Shown: positions 43,965 to 52,458, counted from the stretch's first letter. The stretch: 64,000 nucleotides of DNA from Lactobacillus sp. UCMA15818 (GCF_030400225.1 NZ_VJYB01000001.1:248001-312000); one strand, 5' to 3'. Notes: a model not told the origin generated them from the letters alone. A program made the numbers and translations.

Positions 43965-44780
43965 ATGGAAAAACAACAAAATAAATTAGCTGCTTTAACA
44001 GAAACAGAAGAAACATTAGCAAGCACCTTATATCAAGCCTACACAACAAATAAGCCACTTGATGTCACTGATTGGTCTACCAAAGTGTCAGATGAAGAAA
44101 GTGCCTATCGTGTCCAAAACCGTTTGATGGAGCTAAAGAATGAAACAGTCGGTGGCTACAAAATCTCACTTACTAGTGAAGAAACACAAAAAATGTTTAA
44201 CTCTAACTCACCTTTATATGGAGCTCAAGTTGAAAGTCGTTTCCTACACTCACCTGCCTCCTTTGCACTTAACAACATGCTAGAGCCTCTAGTTGAAGTT
44301 GAATTAGCCTTTCGTGTTGATAAAGATCTTAATGTTGAAGATGACCTTGAACAACTGATGCAAAAAACAAGTGTTGCAGGTGCACTTGAAGTTCCTGATT
44401 GCAGATTCAAGGATTGGTTCCCAAGTCTTGAGAAAAATCTAGTTGTCTCAGATGCTGCTGTCGGTGGACTAGTCGTTGTTGGTGATTTATTTCCCACAAC
44501 AGTTGTTTTTGAAAGCGTCAAAGCCGTTGCAGCCGTTCACTGCAATCTTAAGTTTAATAATGAATCCCTTAAAAAAGGAACGTCTTCAGAGGTACTCGGC
44601 AACCCATTAAAGTCATTGCAATGGTTAGTTGTAAAATTACAACAACACGGTAAGCAGCTAACTGCTGGTCAATATGTTTCAACTGGAACCTTTGTATTAC
44701 CACCTAAGTTACAAGAAGGAACTTGGTCAGCCCACTTTAATAATGGACTAGGCGATGTTAAATTAAATGTCACTAAGTAA
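43965..44780 (+). CDS. 2-keto-4-pentenoate hydratase-like (FAH superfamily) protein
   Basis: Fumarylacetoacetate-hydrolase fold enzyme similar to 2-oxopent-4-enoate hydratases and decarboxylases. The 271-residue protein has GYKISLTSEETQKMF, the metal ligands in LEPLVEVELAF (E-x-E) and ALEVPDCRFKDW. A TGTFVLPPK strand is near the end. No other aromatic catabolism genes are present, and control by a T-box points to an amino-acid-linked role. The reaction is unknown. Confidence 0.8.
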   Translation: MEKQQNKLAALTETEETLASTLYQAYTTNKPLDVTDWSTKVSDEESAYRVQNRLMELKNETVGGYKISLTSEETQKMFNSNSPLYGAQVESRFLHSPASFALNNMLEPLVEVELAFRVDKDLNVEDDLEQLMQKTSVAGALEVPDCRFKDWFPSLEKNLVVSDAAVGGLVVVGDLFPTTVVFESVKAVAAVHCNLKFNNESLKKGTSSEVLGNPLKSLQWLVVKLQQHGKQLTAGQYVSTGTFVLPPKLQEGTWSAHFNNGLGDVKLNVTK

Positions 44781-44798
44781 ATAGAATGGATTGTAAAT

Positions 44799-44966
44799 GG
44801 GGTTGGGTCAAGAGTTAAAGTTTGGCCTAATCTCTCTATTTATTCCGCATAACCGTGTTCCATAAGTCAGAATTTGAGTACTAACTTCGAATCACCCATA
44901 GCAAATTACTCGCTATGTTCGTAATTTCAAGTTAGTACTCAAATTTTGTAAGGCACTTCACTTATG
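44799..44966. repeat. Palindromic repeat element, copy 1
   Basis: A decayed GGGTCAA.AGTTAA terminator-like palindrome (44799-44827) is followed by the stretch CTATTTATTCCGCATAACC and a 106-base cruciform (44861-44966). The cruciform has outer CATAAGT/ACTTATG, inner 17-base arms around TTTGAGTACTAACTT, and a CATAGC/GCTATG core. Copy 2 at 54324-54490 is the same element inverted. Confidence 0.8.
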
Positions 44967-45043
44967 TCACACTCCCACACATGTCCAAAACCAATTTTTG
45001 AGTTTGTATTTATTGAGGCTTTAGAATAAAATTGGAAATGCTA

Positions 45044-45072
45044 TTGACAAAGTATTAGATTACATGTAATGT
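45044..45072 (+). promoter_or_regulatory. Promoter for the nhaC T-box transcript
   Basis: TTGACA (45044-45049), 17 bases, TAATGT (45067-45072). Confidence 0.7.
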
Positions 45073-45079
45073 CATGTTC

Positions 45080-45290
45080 ATACTTTAAAAGATTTTGGAC
45101 AAGTAGGAAATAAGCTGGATGTTCAGGAAGTAGATGGCTGCTGTAAATCGATCAGGTTTATTGTCCGAATTACACCAAAATGTACGATTTTAATTCAATA
45201 ATTGAGAGAAAAACAATTGTTTTTAAGTAAGGTGGTACCGCGGAGAAATTCGTCCTTAGCAGATATATAGAGCTACGGACGATTTTTTTG
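45080..45290 (+). promoter_or_regulatory. T-box riboswitch, tyrosine type, upstream of nhaC-family gene
   Basis: Stem I base ATTTTGG (45092-45098) pairs with CCAAAAT (45175-45181). AAGTAGG gives the AGTA motif, and the opposite side reads GAATTACA with specifier TAC (Tyr) at 45171-45173 followed by A. The T-box motif GGTGGTACCGCGG starts at 45231 and the terminator is CGTCC...GGACG plus T7 to 45289. NhaC-type transporters under Tyr T-boxes (such as Bacillus YheL) are known and considered tyrosine transporters. Confidence 0.88.
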
Positions 45291-45393
45291 TGGACTCAGA
45301 AAGGATAGGACTATGAATTGTGGAGGAATAATTCGATATCAGTTTAACAATCAATAACATCATATTAAAAAATTGATTGTGAGGAAATCGAAA

Positions 45394-46788
45394 ATGAAAA
45401 AGGAAAATAAACCTAGTTTAATTGAAGCAAGCACCATGTTAATAATTATTGTTGCCACCATCGCTATTGGAGTAATTGATCTCAAAGTGGCACCTACTAT
45501 CGCAATTTTATTTGCCATCGGAATAGTAATGATTTATATCACTGTCAAAAAGCTTTCATTTGATATCATCCATGAAGGAATTGTCTCTGGTATTACACCT
45601 GGAATTATTCCAATCTTCATTTTTATTCTAGTTGGCTCATTGATTGCTGTCTGGATTCAAGCAGGAATCATTCCTACGCTAATGGTAGTTGGCTTCAAAA
45701 TAATTAGTGTTAAGTGGTTTATTCCTTCAGTCTTTGTAGTCTGTGCTATTGTAGGAAGTGCTGTAGGAAGTGCCTTCACCGTAATGTCGACAATTGGTAT
45801 TGCATTCTTTGGAATTGGAACAACACTTGGAGTTAATCCAGCTTTGGTAGTTGGTGCCATTGTTTCAGGGGCAGTATTCGGTGATAAAATGTCTCCGTTA
45901 TCTGAATCTACTAATCTCGCTGCAGCAGTCGTTGATGCAGACTTATTCAAGCACATTAAGAACTTGATGCTTTCAACTGTACCTGCATTTATCATCTCTT
46001 TGATATTATTTGCCATTTTGGGAAACAGCAATGAGAGTGCAAGTTTGAGTAAGATTACAAGAGTTTCATCAATCCTACAGCGTAATTTTTCAATAACCTT
46101 TTGGGCAATTATCCCAATTGCATTGATGTTTATCTGTGCATGGCGCAAAATTCCTGCAATTGTTACAATCCTACTCAATATTGGTATTGCTGTTATCATG
46201 ATATTCATTCAAAATCCTAATACAAAAATTGTTGAGTTAGGAAATATTATTGATGCAGGATTCGTGTCACATACAGGCAACCATGAGATTGATCAACTAT
46301 TATCCCGTGGTGGGATTGAAAGTATGATGCCAACCGTTGCACTAATTATTCTTGCACTTTCACTTGGCGGATTATTACTCAAAACTGGCTTAATTCCAAC
46401 CGTGATGACTGCTTTAACTTCAAAAATTAATTCTAACGGCGTACTAATTTTAAGTACATTATTGTCTTGTATTGGCGTTAATATCTTTATTGGTGAACAA
46501 TTTTTATCAGTAATTCTTCCAGCTAATGCATTCAAAAATATCTTTAAAAAAGCTGGGCTTGATCCCGTTGTATTAGGTCGAACTCTTGAGGATGGAGGGA
46601 CCGTCATTAACTATCTGATTCCATGGGGAGTTGCGGGAAGTTTTGTCACTAGTACATTTGGTATCCCAACAATGACATATTTACCCTTTGTATTCTTTAG
46701 TCTGCTCTCACCTGTATTCTCAATAATTAGTGGCTTCACAGGAATCGGCGTGAAACATTTCGATTCTACATTGAATACAAAAAGTTAA
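45394..46788 (+). CDS. NhaC-family Na+/H+ antiporter, probable tyrosine transporter
   Basis: Twelve-TM secondary transporter. The 464-residue protein starts MKKENKPSLIEASTML. It contains NhaC-type motifs such as SGAVFGDKMSPLSESTNLAA (residues ~165-185) and a C-terminal repeat with LEDGGTVINYLIPWG. ATG at 45394 has GAGGAAA 6 bases upstream, better than 45373. The upstream Tyr-type T-box suggests tyrosine import or exchange rather than plain sodium export. Ends before a palindromic terminator. Confidence 0.85.
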   Translation: MKKENKPSLIEASTMLIIIVATIAIGVIDLKVAPTIAILFAIGIVMIYITVKKLSFDIIHEGIVSGITPGIIPIFIFILVGSLIAVWIQAGIIPTLMVVGFKIISVKWFIPSVFVVCAIVGSAVGSAFTVMSTIGIAFFGIGTTLGVNPALVVGAIVSGAVFGDKMSPLSESTNLAAAVVDADLFKHIKNLMLSTVPAFIISLILFAILGNSNESASLSKITRVSSILQRNFSITFWAIIPIALMFICAWRKIPAIVTILLNIGIAVIMIFIQNPNTKIVELGNIIDAGFVSHTGNHEIDQLLSRGGIESMMPTVALIILALSLGGLLLKTGLIPTVMTALTSKINSNGVLILSTLLSCIGVNIFIGEQFLSVILPANAFKNIFKKAGLDPVVLGRTLEDGGTVINYLIPWGVAGSFVTSTFGIPTMTYLPFVFFSLLSPVFSIISGFTGIGVKHFDSTLNTKS

Positions 46789-46804
46789 GGTTTAACTAAA
46801 CTAG

Positions 46805-46857
46805 GAAGAAGGGGAACTGGGTCAAAAGCTAACTTTTGACCCAGTTCCCCTTCTTTT
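46805..46857. terminator. Bidirectional terminator (repeat element copy 0) between nhaC and the CRISPR remnant
   Basis: A perfect stem of about 23 bp (AAGAAGGGGAACTGGGTC and on) with CTAA loop and T-run. The flank AATAAATGCGTTTTATAAGTC matches the other repeat copies. It terminates nhaC from one side and the array and cas transcript from the other. Confidence 0.9.
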
Positions 46858-46914
46858 ATTACAAATAAATGCGTTTTATAAGTCAAAATTCTCCATTTTC
46901 TGTTGCCTATGTAC

Positions 46915-47078
46915 CTTTGTGTTTCTCTTAAGTTAGATAAATACTGAAATTTTTGTAACATGGAGCAGAGATATTTCTAACATTTACATTCCTTTTAAGT
47001 TAGATAAATAGATGCTTCAATATCATCCCAGTATTCTTTATCGGCAAAGTTTACGTTCTTTTTAAGCTAGCCAAAATG
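46915..47078 (-). CRISPR. Degenerate type I-B mini-array, three repeats, 67-nt period
   Basis: Three 30-base repeats at 46915-46944, 46982-47011 and 47049-47078 with exactly 37-base spacers between them. On the minus strand, copies one and two share TATTTATCTAACTTAA (16 bases). The middle copy ends in GGAATGTAAAT, a type I-B repeat end; copy three matches the middle copy at 22 of 30 positions. The order relative to cas5 and the strand fit transcription with the cas genes. No fourth copy can be supported (47115-47144 is at best remnant). Confidence 0.75.
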
Positions 47079-47259
47079 ATTTCAAATATTTCAACCTCTT
47101 ACAGTTAATATTTTTGTAATGTTCTTGCAACTTTTCAAATTGCCGCTTCAGATTTAAAATATGCTAAATAATTATTTTCTCATCTGACTTTGCTAAAAAA
47201 TATATTTTACACTTTTACTCAAAAAAACAGTTTCTACTTTCTCAAACCTAAAATTGCAA

Positions 47260-48018
47260 TCAAACAATAAAAACGAAATCACCTTCTGAATCTAGTAAGT
47301 AATTTTCGTGCTTAAAAAAAGTAAAATTAGTATACAATACTTCATACTTTTCCCACTTACGTACTACTTTGTCTCTTCCCAAATCATTCAAAGTATAAAC
47401 TTTATTTATCCTATATTTGGTGCCAGTTTGCAACGATGTTTGGTGCATATTCTCGTGAGAATCGTCGTCTAGCTCATCAATAGGTACATACGCTGCCCAA
47501 TTTTTTCTACCTAAAAAATTCGCTAAAGTCGCAAATTCTACATTCTTTTCAAGTTTTTTTCCTAACTCAACAATTTCAACACTTTCAAATACTGCTAAAT
47601 CTTCACGGCGCCCTAAATTAGGAAATTCCCTTGGGTTCTTCAAAGCATCATAAATAAATTCAACCTCACCTTGATTTTCAGGAACTACATGCAAAACTAA
47701 ATTCACATCTACAAGTAATTGCACATTTCCAATCCCACGACCTATTCCCATTCCTTCAGCAGTAAGTTGATGTCTTTTTGCATCGTATTTTGTACCATTG
47801 TTAAATTCATAGCGAGTATATAAATCATTTACCGACGAAATATGTGAACCTTGCACGCTGACTTTCATTGGATGATAACTGTCAAAATTACATAAATAGT
47901 GAACCATTCCTATCACAGTTGAAAAAGGGGGTAATGGATAGCTTTCTCTAAATTCGTAACTAATTGGTATCTTGTAGTTAGCTGTCTGCTGATAAACTTT
48001 TAGCTTAATTGCCCTCAT
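47260..48018 (-). CDS. cas5: Type I-B Cas5 (Cas5t)
   Basis: Cascade subunit that holds the crRNA 5' handle. The 252-residue protein begins MRAIKLKVYQQTANYKIPIS, then the family motif PPFSTVIGMVHYLCNF, and ends in DSEGDFVFIV; no stops or frameshift. Overlaps cas7 by 14 bases. In intact loci cas3 would follow, but a decayed array is found instead. Confidence 0.9.
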   Translation of the reverse strand: MRAIKLKVYQQTANYKIPISYEFRESYPLPPFSTVIGMVHYLCNFDSYHPMKVSVQGSHISSVNDLYTRYEFNNGTKYDAKRHQLTAEGMGIGRGIGNVQLLVDVNLVLHVVPENQGEVEFIYDALKNPREFPNLGRREDLAVFESVEIVELGKKLEKNVEFATLANFLGRKNWAAYVPIDELDDDSHENMHQTSLQTGTKYRINKVYTLNDLGRDKVVRKWEKYEVLYTNFTFFKHENYLLDSEGDFVFIV

Positions 48019-48898
48019 AGTAATCAGCTACTTTCGCTTTCAAACCTTCTATTACTTGTATTACAGGCTGTGCCTTTAATTTTTCTTCGATCTCACTATT
48101 ATTTTCAAAATAATCTTCAACATATCCAACAAATGTTTCTTTTTCTAACTCTGGAGTCAATGATTTAACGATTGGACTAACCTTAATAGCATTTTTTTCA
48201 ACTCTAACAATATTTTCAAACAATGGATTTTTGATATCGTATACTCCACCAATTATGAAAAGCGGTTTCAAATCTTCACGGCGCCCACGAATATCCCTAT
48301 ATAAATACGCAATTGTATCAAGGAGAACTGAAACACGACGGCTCTTTTCATCATTTTCAAGTTCTGTTCCATCATTGATATCAATTCCAATTTGATCTAA
48401 ATCGGCAGTAATCGTGTAGCAGTAATATGATGAGTGAATTTCAGAATTTGCCAAACTATTTTTGATACTATTGTCCCCTGTTGTTTGTCGGATTCGACTA
48501 GCTAGCCCCATATTTGTCAAGAAATCAGTATCTCCAGCGAATGGTTCTTGACTAATTGCATTAGACAAACGTACTTTTGCAGAACGAATATTAGAATTAT
48601 TTCCCTTTTCAGTTTTCATATAACCAAAAAAATCGATCTCAGGATAATCTTTAATAGAAGCTGACTTACTAAATTGAATTACTTTCTTATCACCAGAGCC
48701 TTCAGCACTCAAGTCTGCTTCTGGCTCTCCTAGTTGTTGAACAATATTGTACCTGAGAGCCTGGCGCGAAATATAAGTATATTGATAACCATTACCACGA
48801 GTCATTTTTTTTAATGCCGTTACATTCCCTAAGCTTTCACCATAATTGGCACTGTTCGCTTCAAAAATAATTGTTGCCGTCAATCCTTTACTTTTCAT
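48005..48898 (-). CDS. cas7: Type I-B Cas7 (Cst2/DevR family)
   Basis: Backbone subunit of Cascade that lines the crRNA. The 297-residue protein has the DevR-type start (GLTATIIFEANSANYGESLG), TRGNGYQYTYISRQALRYNI and RRVSVLLDTIAYLYRDIRGR, in a normal order and length. It overlaps cas8b by 11 bases and cas5 by 14 bases, so translation is coupled. Confidence 0.93.
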   Translation of the reverse strand: MKSKGLTATIIFEANSANYGESLGNVTALKKMTRGNGYQYTYISRQALRYNIVQQLGEPEADLSAEGSGDKKVIQFSKSASIKDYPEIDFFGYMKTEKGNNSNIRSAKVRLSNAISQEPFAGDTDFLTNMGLASRIRQTTGDNSIKNSLANSEIHSSYYCYTITADLDQIGIDINDGTELENDEKSRRVSVLLDTIAYLYRDIRGRREDLKPLFIIGGVYDIKNPLFENIVRVEKNAIKVSPIVKSLTPELEKETFVGYVEDYFENNSEIEEKLKAQPVIQVIEGLKAKVADYYEGN

Positions 48899-50624
48899 TC
48901 TGAACTCTCCCTTTTTCTTCTCCAGATATTAATCCCGCTATAAATGCATAACCTAATTGATTAAAGACCTCTGTATTTCTTATTTGCTGAAAAGCAGAGG
49001 GTACAATTTTTTGTTGATACAAATAACAATTAAGTAATATGTTCATAAATTTTTCTTGATTCTGCATTTTCAATGCTTGTAAAAGTTGATATGCCAAAGC
49101 TTTTGCTTTATTAGGATTTGTTCTGTATCCCTTTGCAACTTCCATTCCGTAACCATGAATTTTTGATAATACTTTACTATCCAACTTTATCACTCCCAAC
49201 TCGTTAAATAATAGTACATTTATTTCAACAACATACAAAATTTGTGTTGCTGTAATATAGATGTTTTGTTTATTTGAAGCTTTCAAAAGTAGCATATCAT
49301 TCAACAAGCTATTCATATTAGTCTGATTCAAAAGCCGCTTAATAACTTCATCATAGATTGAGCAATATTGTATTCCTCGATACTCTGGAATTAATGCCTT
49401 ATTAAGTGCGCTTAACAAAGTTGCATCTTTTTTCTTATTGATTTTTATTTTCTCTATTTTTTTTAACACATTTGCAGTAATTTCTGGAATAAGGCTAAAG
49501 TAATAATGTTCATCCTTACGATTAATTACCTGTGTATTTGCAAGTGTATATTGGCTAGACTTGTTGAATCCTTTCCTAAATGTTTCATAAAAGGCACCCC
49601 ATGGAGAAACATTATTATCTGTCCTCCTAAAGGTTTCAGTTAAAGTATCTAAGATTCCATCGTTTGCATTACGCAAATTTTCAAGACTTTGTCCTGTGTA
49701 ATTTACAAAGATTCCATGATTCCCCGCTAAATTATATGCAAATCCAGCTGGAACCGCAGAATACATTAACCGACAAACTGGACATAAAAATTGATCAGAA
49801 TTAAACATGTATGCATTACTATTTTTCTTCCCATAATCATAGCCCATTCCATTAAGAAATGAATATCCTGACCCTTCTTTCGATCTCATCTTTCTTCCAC
49901 AAGTTGCACAAATAATTTTCCCTTTTCTATGACTTTCTGATAAAAAATCAATTACAGGTTGTACAAAGTAGTTGTAATAGTCTTGATAAATATCAACAAT
50001 TTTGCTTTGACTGTTTAGAAAAGAAATACCATCCCAACCCTTGTTTACATAGCGATACACAAGATTTTTAGCTAGAAAGTAACGCTTGCTAGTATCATCA
50101 GCAAAATATTGCACAATTTTCTTCAATTCTGCAAAAAGCATTGCAAGTTCTTGTTCTGGATTATCAGCAGTATCTTCCCACCTCTTTTTCTTACTTAGTC
50201 CTTTAAACAACTTTGTCACAGTATCCAGATATTTTTCAATTGGAATTTCTGGATGTACAAGTGGCCGCATTCGTCTGTAACTACCTGACTTTACAAAGTA
50301 TTTGACATTATCATTAAACCATTTGACATATGTTTCATACTCTTGAAAATTATAGTTTTCAAAATCCATCTGTATGGTTGCTTCAATTTTTGGTAACCAA
50401 TTAATTATTTGTTGATAACGCGTATATTTCCCATATGTGTCAATAAAAAATTTAAAAAAACTCTTATCAATTGTCTTTAATGCACTCGTTTTTATAGATA
50501 ATTGATTGTCTTTAATCGCATAATCATCTTCATCTAAAATTCTTGTTAAACCAACGATTCCGGCATTCTCCAACCAACTCTCCATATGAAAACCAATTAT
50601 TTCAGGTAAAACTGCTGCATCCAT
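48888..50624 (-). CDS. cas8b: Type I-B Cas8b1 (Cst1) large subunit
   Basis: Large Cascade subunit, expected to recognise the PAM. The 578-residue protein has the two zinc-finger cysteine pairs CATC and CPVC (near residues 240 and 287) typical of Cst1 and a helical C-terminus. Start ATG at 50624 follows AAGGAGG. Length and motifs look complete, arguing against a pseudogene. Shares no HD or helicase motif with Cas3. Confidence 0.88.
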   Translation of the reverse strand: MDAAVLPEIIGFHMESWLENAGIVGLTRILDEDDYAIKDNQLSIKTSALKTIDKSFFKFFIDTYGKYTRYQQIINWLPKIEATIQMDFENYNFQEYETYVKWFNDNVKYFVKSGSYRRMRPLVHPEIPIEKYLDTVTKLFKGLSKKKRWEDTADNPEQELAMLFAELKKIVQYFADDTSKRYFLAKNLVYRYVNKGWDGISFLNSQSKIVDIYQDYYNYFVQPVIDFLSESHRKGKIICATCGRKMRSKEGSGYSFLNGMGYDYGKKNSNAYMFNSDQFLCPVCRLMYSAVPAGFAYNLAGNHGIFVNYTGQSLENLRNANDGILDTLTETFRRTDNNVSPWGAFYETFRKGFNKSSQYTLANTQVINRKDEHYYFSLIPEITANVLKKIEKIKINKKKDATLLSALNKALIPEYRGIQYCSIYDEVIKRLLNQTNMNSLLNDMLLLKASNKQNIYITATQILYVVEINVLLFNELGVIKLDSKVLSKIHGYGMEVAKGYRTNPNKAKALAYQLLQALKMQNQEKFMNILLNCYLYQQKIVPSAFQQIRNTEVFNQLGYAFIAGLISGEEKGRVQNEK

Positions 50625-50644
50625 TAGAAGTTACCTCCTTGATA

Positions 50645-51379
50645 TTAATTCGTAATCATACCAAACCCAGATCCGCACTTAACTCCTAAACCAATCTTAT
50701 TTATCAGATTTAGCAATACTGGATTTCCCTTAAGTACAAACGAGCCCTTTGTAGATTCAACAAATAGACCAAAGTTTCGGGAAACAACTTTCTTAACTCT
50801 GACTGGTTCAAATTCTAATTTATCAACCATTTGTAAAATCTCGGTGCTATATTGGCCACGTAAGCGACTCTTCATATTTATGCGTAATATTTCGTTAAAA
50901 AGTGCTGCATTATCTTCCTTGTAGGATAAGAATATCTTCTGATTTTGACGAACAACAATCGGTGATAATGCTTTGAAACAGACTTCATTAGTCGTAATGA
51001 TTGGTTCCTCAACTAATTCAATTCTTCCAAACTCAACTACATTTTCCCCGTCAAAATGTAAATTACTTTGTTGTTGCAGCCATATGAAAGAATTATAAAA
51101 GTGAGTAGCTTTAAGTCCATCGTTAATACTAAAATTCAATATGCACTTCTGGCTCTGCCCCAATTCAATATATTCTTTTTTAAAAGATACATTCTCTTTG
51201 AAAAAAAGGCTGAATGTAAAATTCTTTGGCGTATTTTTATTATAGAGTTCTTCAAAAAGTTGTAAATTCACATTTGACAATCCTAATTTAATCAAAGAAA
51301 GAATTGCTGGATCATAATCCATAGCAATCGTTGTGTGCTTATTTCCCGAATTAAATACTAATTCTATACTTAATCTCAT
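50645..51379 (-). CDS. cas6: Cas6 pre-crRNA endoribonuclease
   Basis: Processes the repeat RNA. The 244-residue RAMP protein has the C-terminal glycine-rich loop GLGVKCGSGFGM and the central ALSPIVVRQN segment of Cas6. GAGGAAG lies 6 bases before the ATG. First gene of the cas operon, 20 bases upstream of cas8b. The catalytic His is not assigned with certainty from sequence. Confidence 0.87.
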   Translation of the reverse strand: MRLSIELVFNSGNKHTTIAMDYDPAILSLIKLGLSNVNLQLFEELYNKNTPKNFTFSLFFKENVSFKKEYIELGQSQKCILNFSINDGLKATHFYNSFIWLQQQSNLHFDGENVVEFGRIELVEEPIITTNEVCFKALSPIVVRQNQKIFLSYKEDNAALFNEILRINMKSRLRGQYSTEILQMVDKLEFEPVRVKKVVSRNFGLFVESTKGSFVLKGNPVLLNLINKIGLGVKCGSGFGMITN

Positions 51380-51500
51380 TTATTTCTTCCTCATTCATTC
51401 CACTGTATTTCAAGTAATAATTATTATATATAACTATATCGACAACTATTTTCATTATGTTCACGTTATTATTTTTACGTAATATTTTAATAGAAATACC

Positions 51501-51534
51501 AAAAAAGGACTCTAGCCTAAATTGACTAAAGTCC
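51501..51534 (-). terminator. Terminator after the DUF4649 gene
   Basis: Arms GGACTTTAG and CTAGAGTCC around an 8-base loop, then TTTTTT, on the minus strand. It separates the small gene from cas6, so the cas operon must start its own transcript between about 51500 and 51390. Confidence 0.85.
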
Positions 51535-51619
51535 CTATAACATAGTATTTTTACAGTTAGATAATAATTATTTATACCTACATAGTTATGTAATATATCA
51601 ATAAATCTAACTTTAAAAA

Positions 51620-51829
51620 CTATACTCGTTCCCAATAGTAATTAAACAGATCAAGCATTGTTTTGCCAGTAAACTCTGTTACCTCTGTACCACCTATTGT
51701 TACTCTAAAAACTTCATAACTATCTTGCAACTCCGGGTCGTCTACCAAGAGACTTGCCACAAACTCACTAGGCTTTTCAAATTCAACTTCTTTTTTATCA
51801 TAATCCGCCTTGTAATAGATTTTCATCAT
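51620..51829 (-). CDS. Small DUF4649-like protein
   Basis: Unknown function. The 69-residue acidic product starts MMKIYYKADYDKKEVEFE and is similar in size and layout to DUF4649 proteins of lactic acid bacteria. GGGAG lies about 10 bases upstream of the ATG. Ends before a terminator; not part of the cas transcript. Confidence 0.6.
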   Translation of the reverse strand: MMKIYYKADYDKKEVEFEKPSEFVASLLVDDPELQDSYEVFRVTIGGTEVTEFTGKTMLDLFNYYWERV

Positions 51830-52002
51830 TATGCTTCAGCTCCCTTTTATCATTATAATTATACACTATGTAAAATTTAATTAATGCTACAAAATATTTT
51901 TCTTTTCATATTTTTTTTAATAAAAAGACAAATTATCTTCCACTAAAAGAAAATTATTTAGTATACCATCATTGATATAAGTTGTTAAGGAGGAATGAAT
52001 TT

Positions 52003-52209
52003 ATGACTGCTAAAGATCGTAGTACAAAGAAAATTTTAATTATTGGTCTAGTTATCTTATTAATTGCAAGCGCAAGTGGCGGTGTTGGTTATTACTTTGG
52101 AGCTCACAATGCGCAATCCAACACTCAGATGGGTGGTACACCCAATGGAACAAAAATGAAAGGCAAGCCTACTGGTAAGAAACCATCTTCAAAGAGTTTT
52201 AACAATTAG
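52003..52209 (+). CDS. Small membrane-anchored protein, basic C-terminus
   Basis: Unrecognised. ATG at 52003 follows AAGGAGG (9 bases). The 68-residue product starts MTAKDRSTKKILIIGLVILL, one TM helix, then a Gly/Lys/Pro/Ser-rich extracellular-like tail with repeated GK and KP steps. Divergent from the DUF4649 gene and convergent to the BASS gene. Confidence 0.7.
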   Translation: MTAKDRSTKKILIIGLVILLIASASGGVGYYFGAHNAQSNTQMGGTPNGTKMKGKPTGKKPSSKSFNN

Positions 52210-52458
52210 TAAGATATATGACAAAAATTCATAAAGATTGGATACTAATACAAATTATGAATATAGCATATCATCAACTATTAGCAATTTGAAGTATGAT
52301 GAAGACTTTTAACCTATGAAGCTTCTTTACCTAGAACCAAACACATTTAACAAATTAAAATTATTTTACAGCGAAAAAAATCTATGTTTTCAATTTCGTA
52401 TCACATATTGTTTGTTAGTTTGTTCGCTAGCTTTTTATAATTTCACAAATACTTTATT

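Larger units (their letters stand above)
46789..47259. other. 471-base gap between nhaC and cas5
   Basis: Contains the palindromic terminator (46805-46857), repeat-family sequence up to about 46892, the three decayed CRISPR repeats (46915-47078), and an AT-rich stretch (47079-47259) that may have been a leader. No cas3, cas4, cas1 or cas2 and no long ORF on either strand. Confidence 0.85.

Noticed and set aside
41500-47078. CreTA-like toxin guard, because the tRNA-Arg(UCU) lies in the same region
   Set aside because: The tRNA is 5 kb away in a housekeeping context, and I find no small toxin RNA with rare Arg codons between cas5 and the array.
47115-47144. Possible fourth CRISPR repeat upstream of copy three
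   Set aside because: Only about 11-12 of 30 bases match and the offset is 66, not 67; this is near chance for AT-rich DNA.
47260-51379. CRISPR-associated transposon interpretation of the Cascade-only operon
   Set aside because: No tnsA, tnsB, tnsC or tniQ and no transposon ends within the 12 kb on either side that are in view.
51351-51635. 94-codon minus-strand frame overlapping the cas6 start
   Set aside because: It spans a terminator and the cas6 ribosome site, has a codon composition of AT-rich noise, and no ribosome site of its own.
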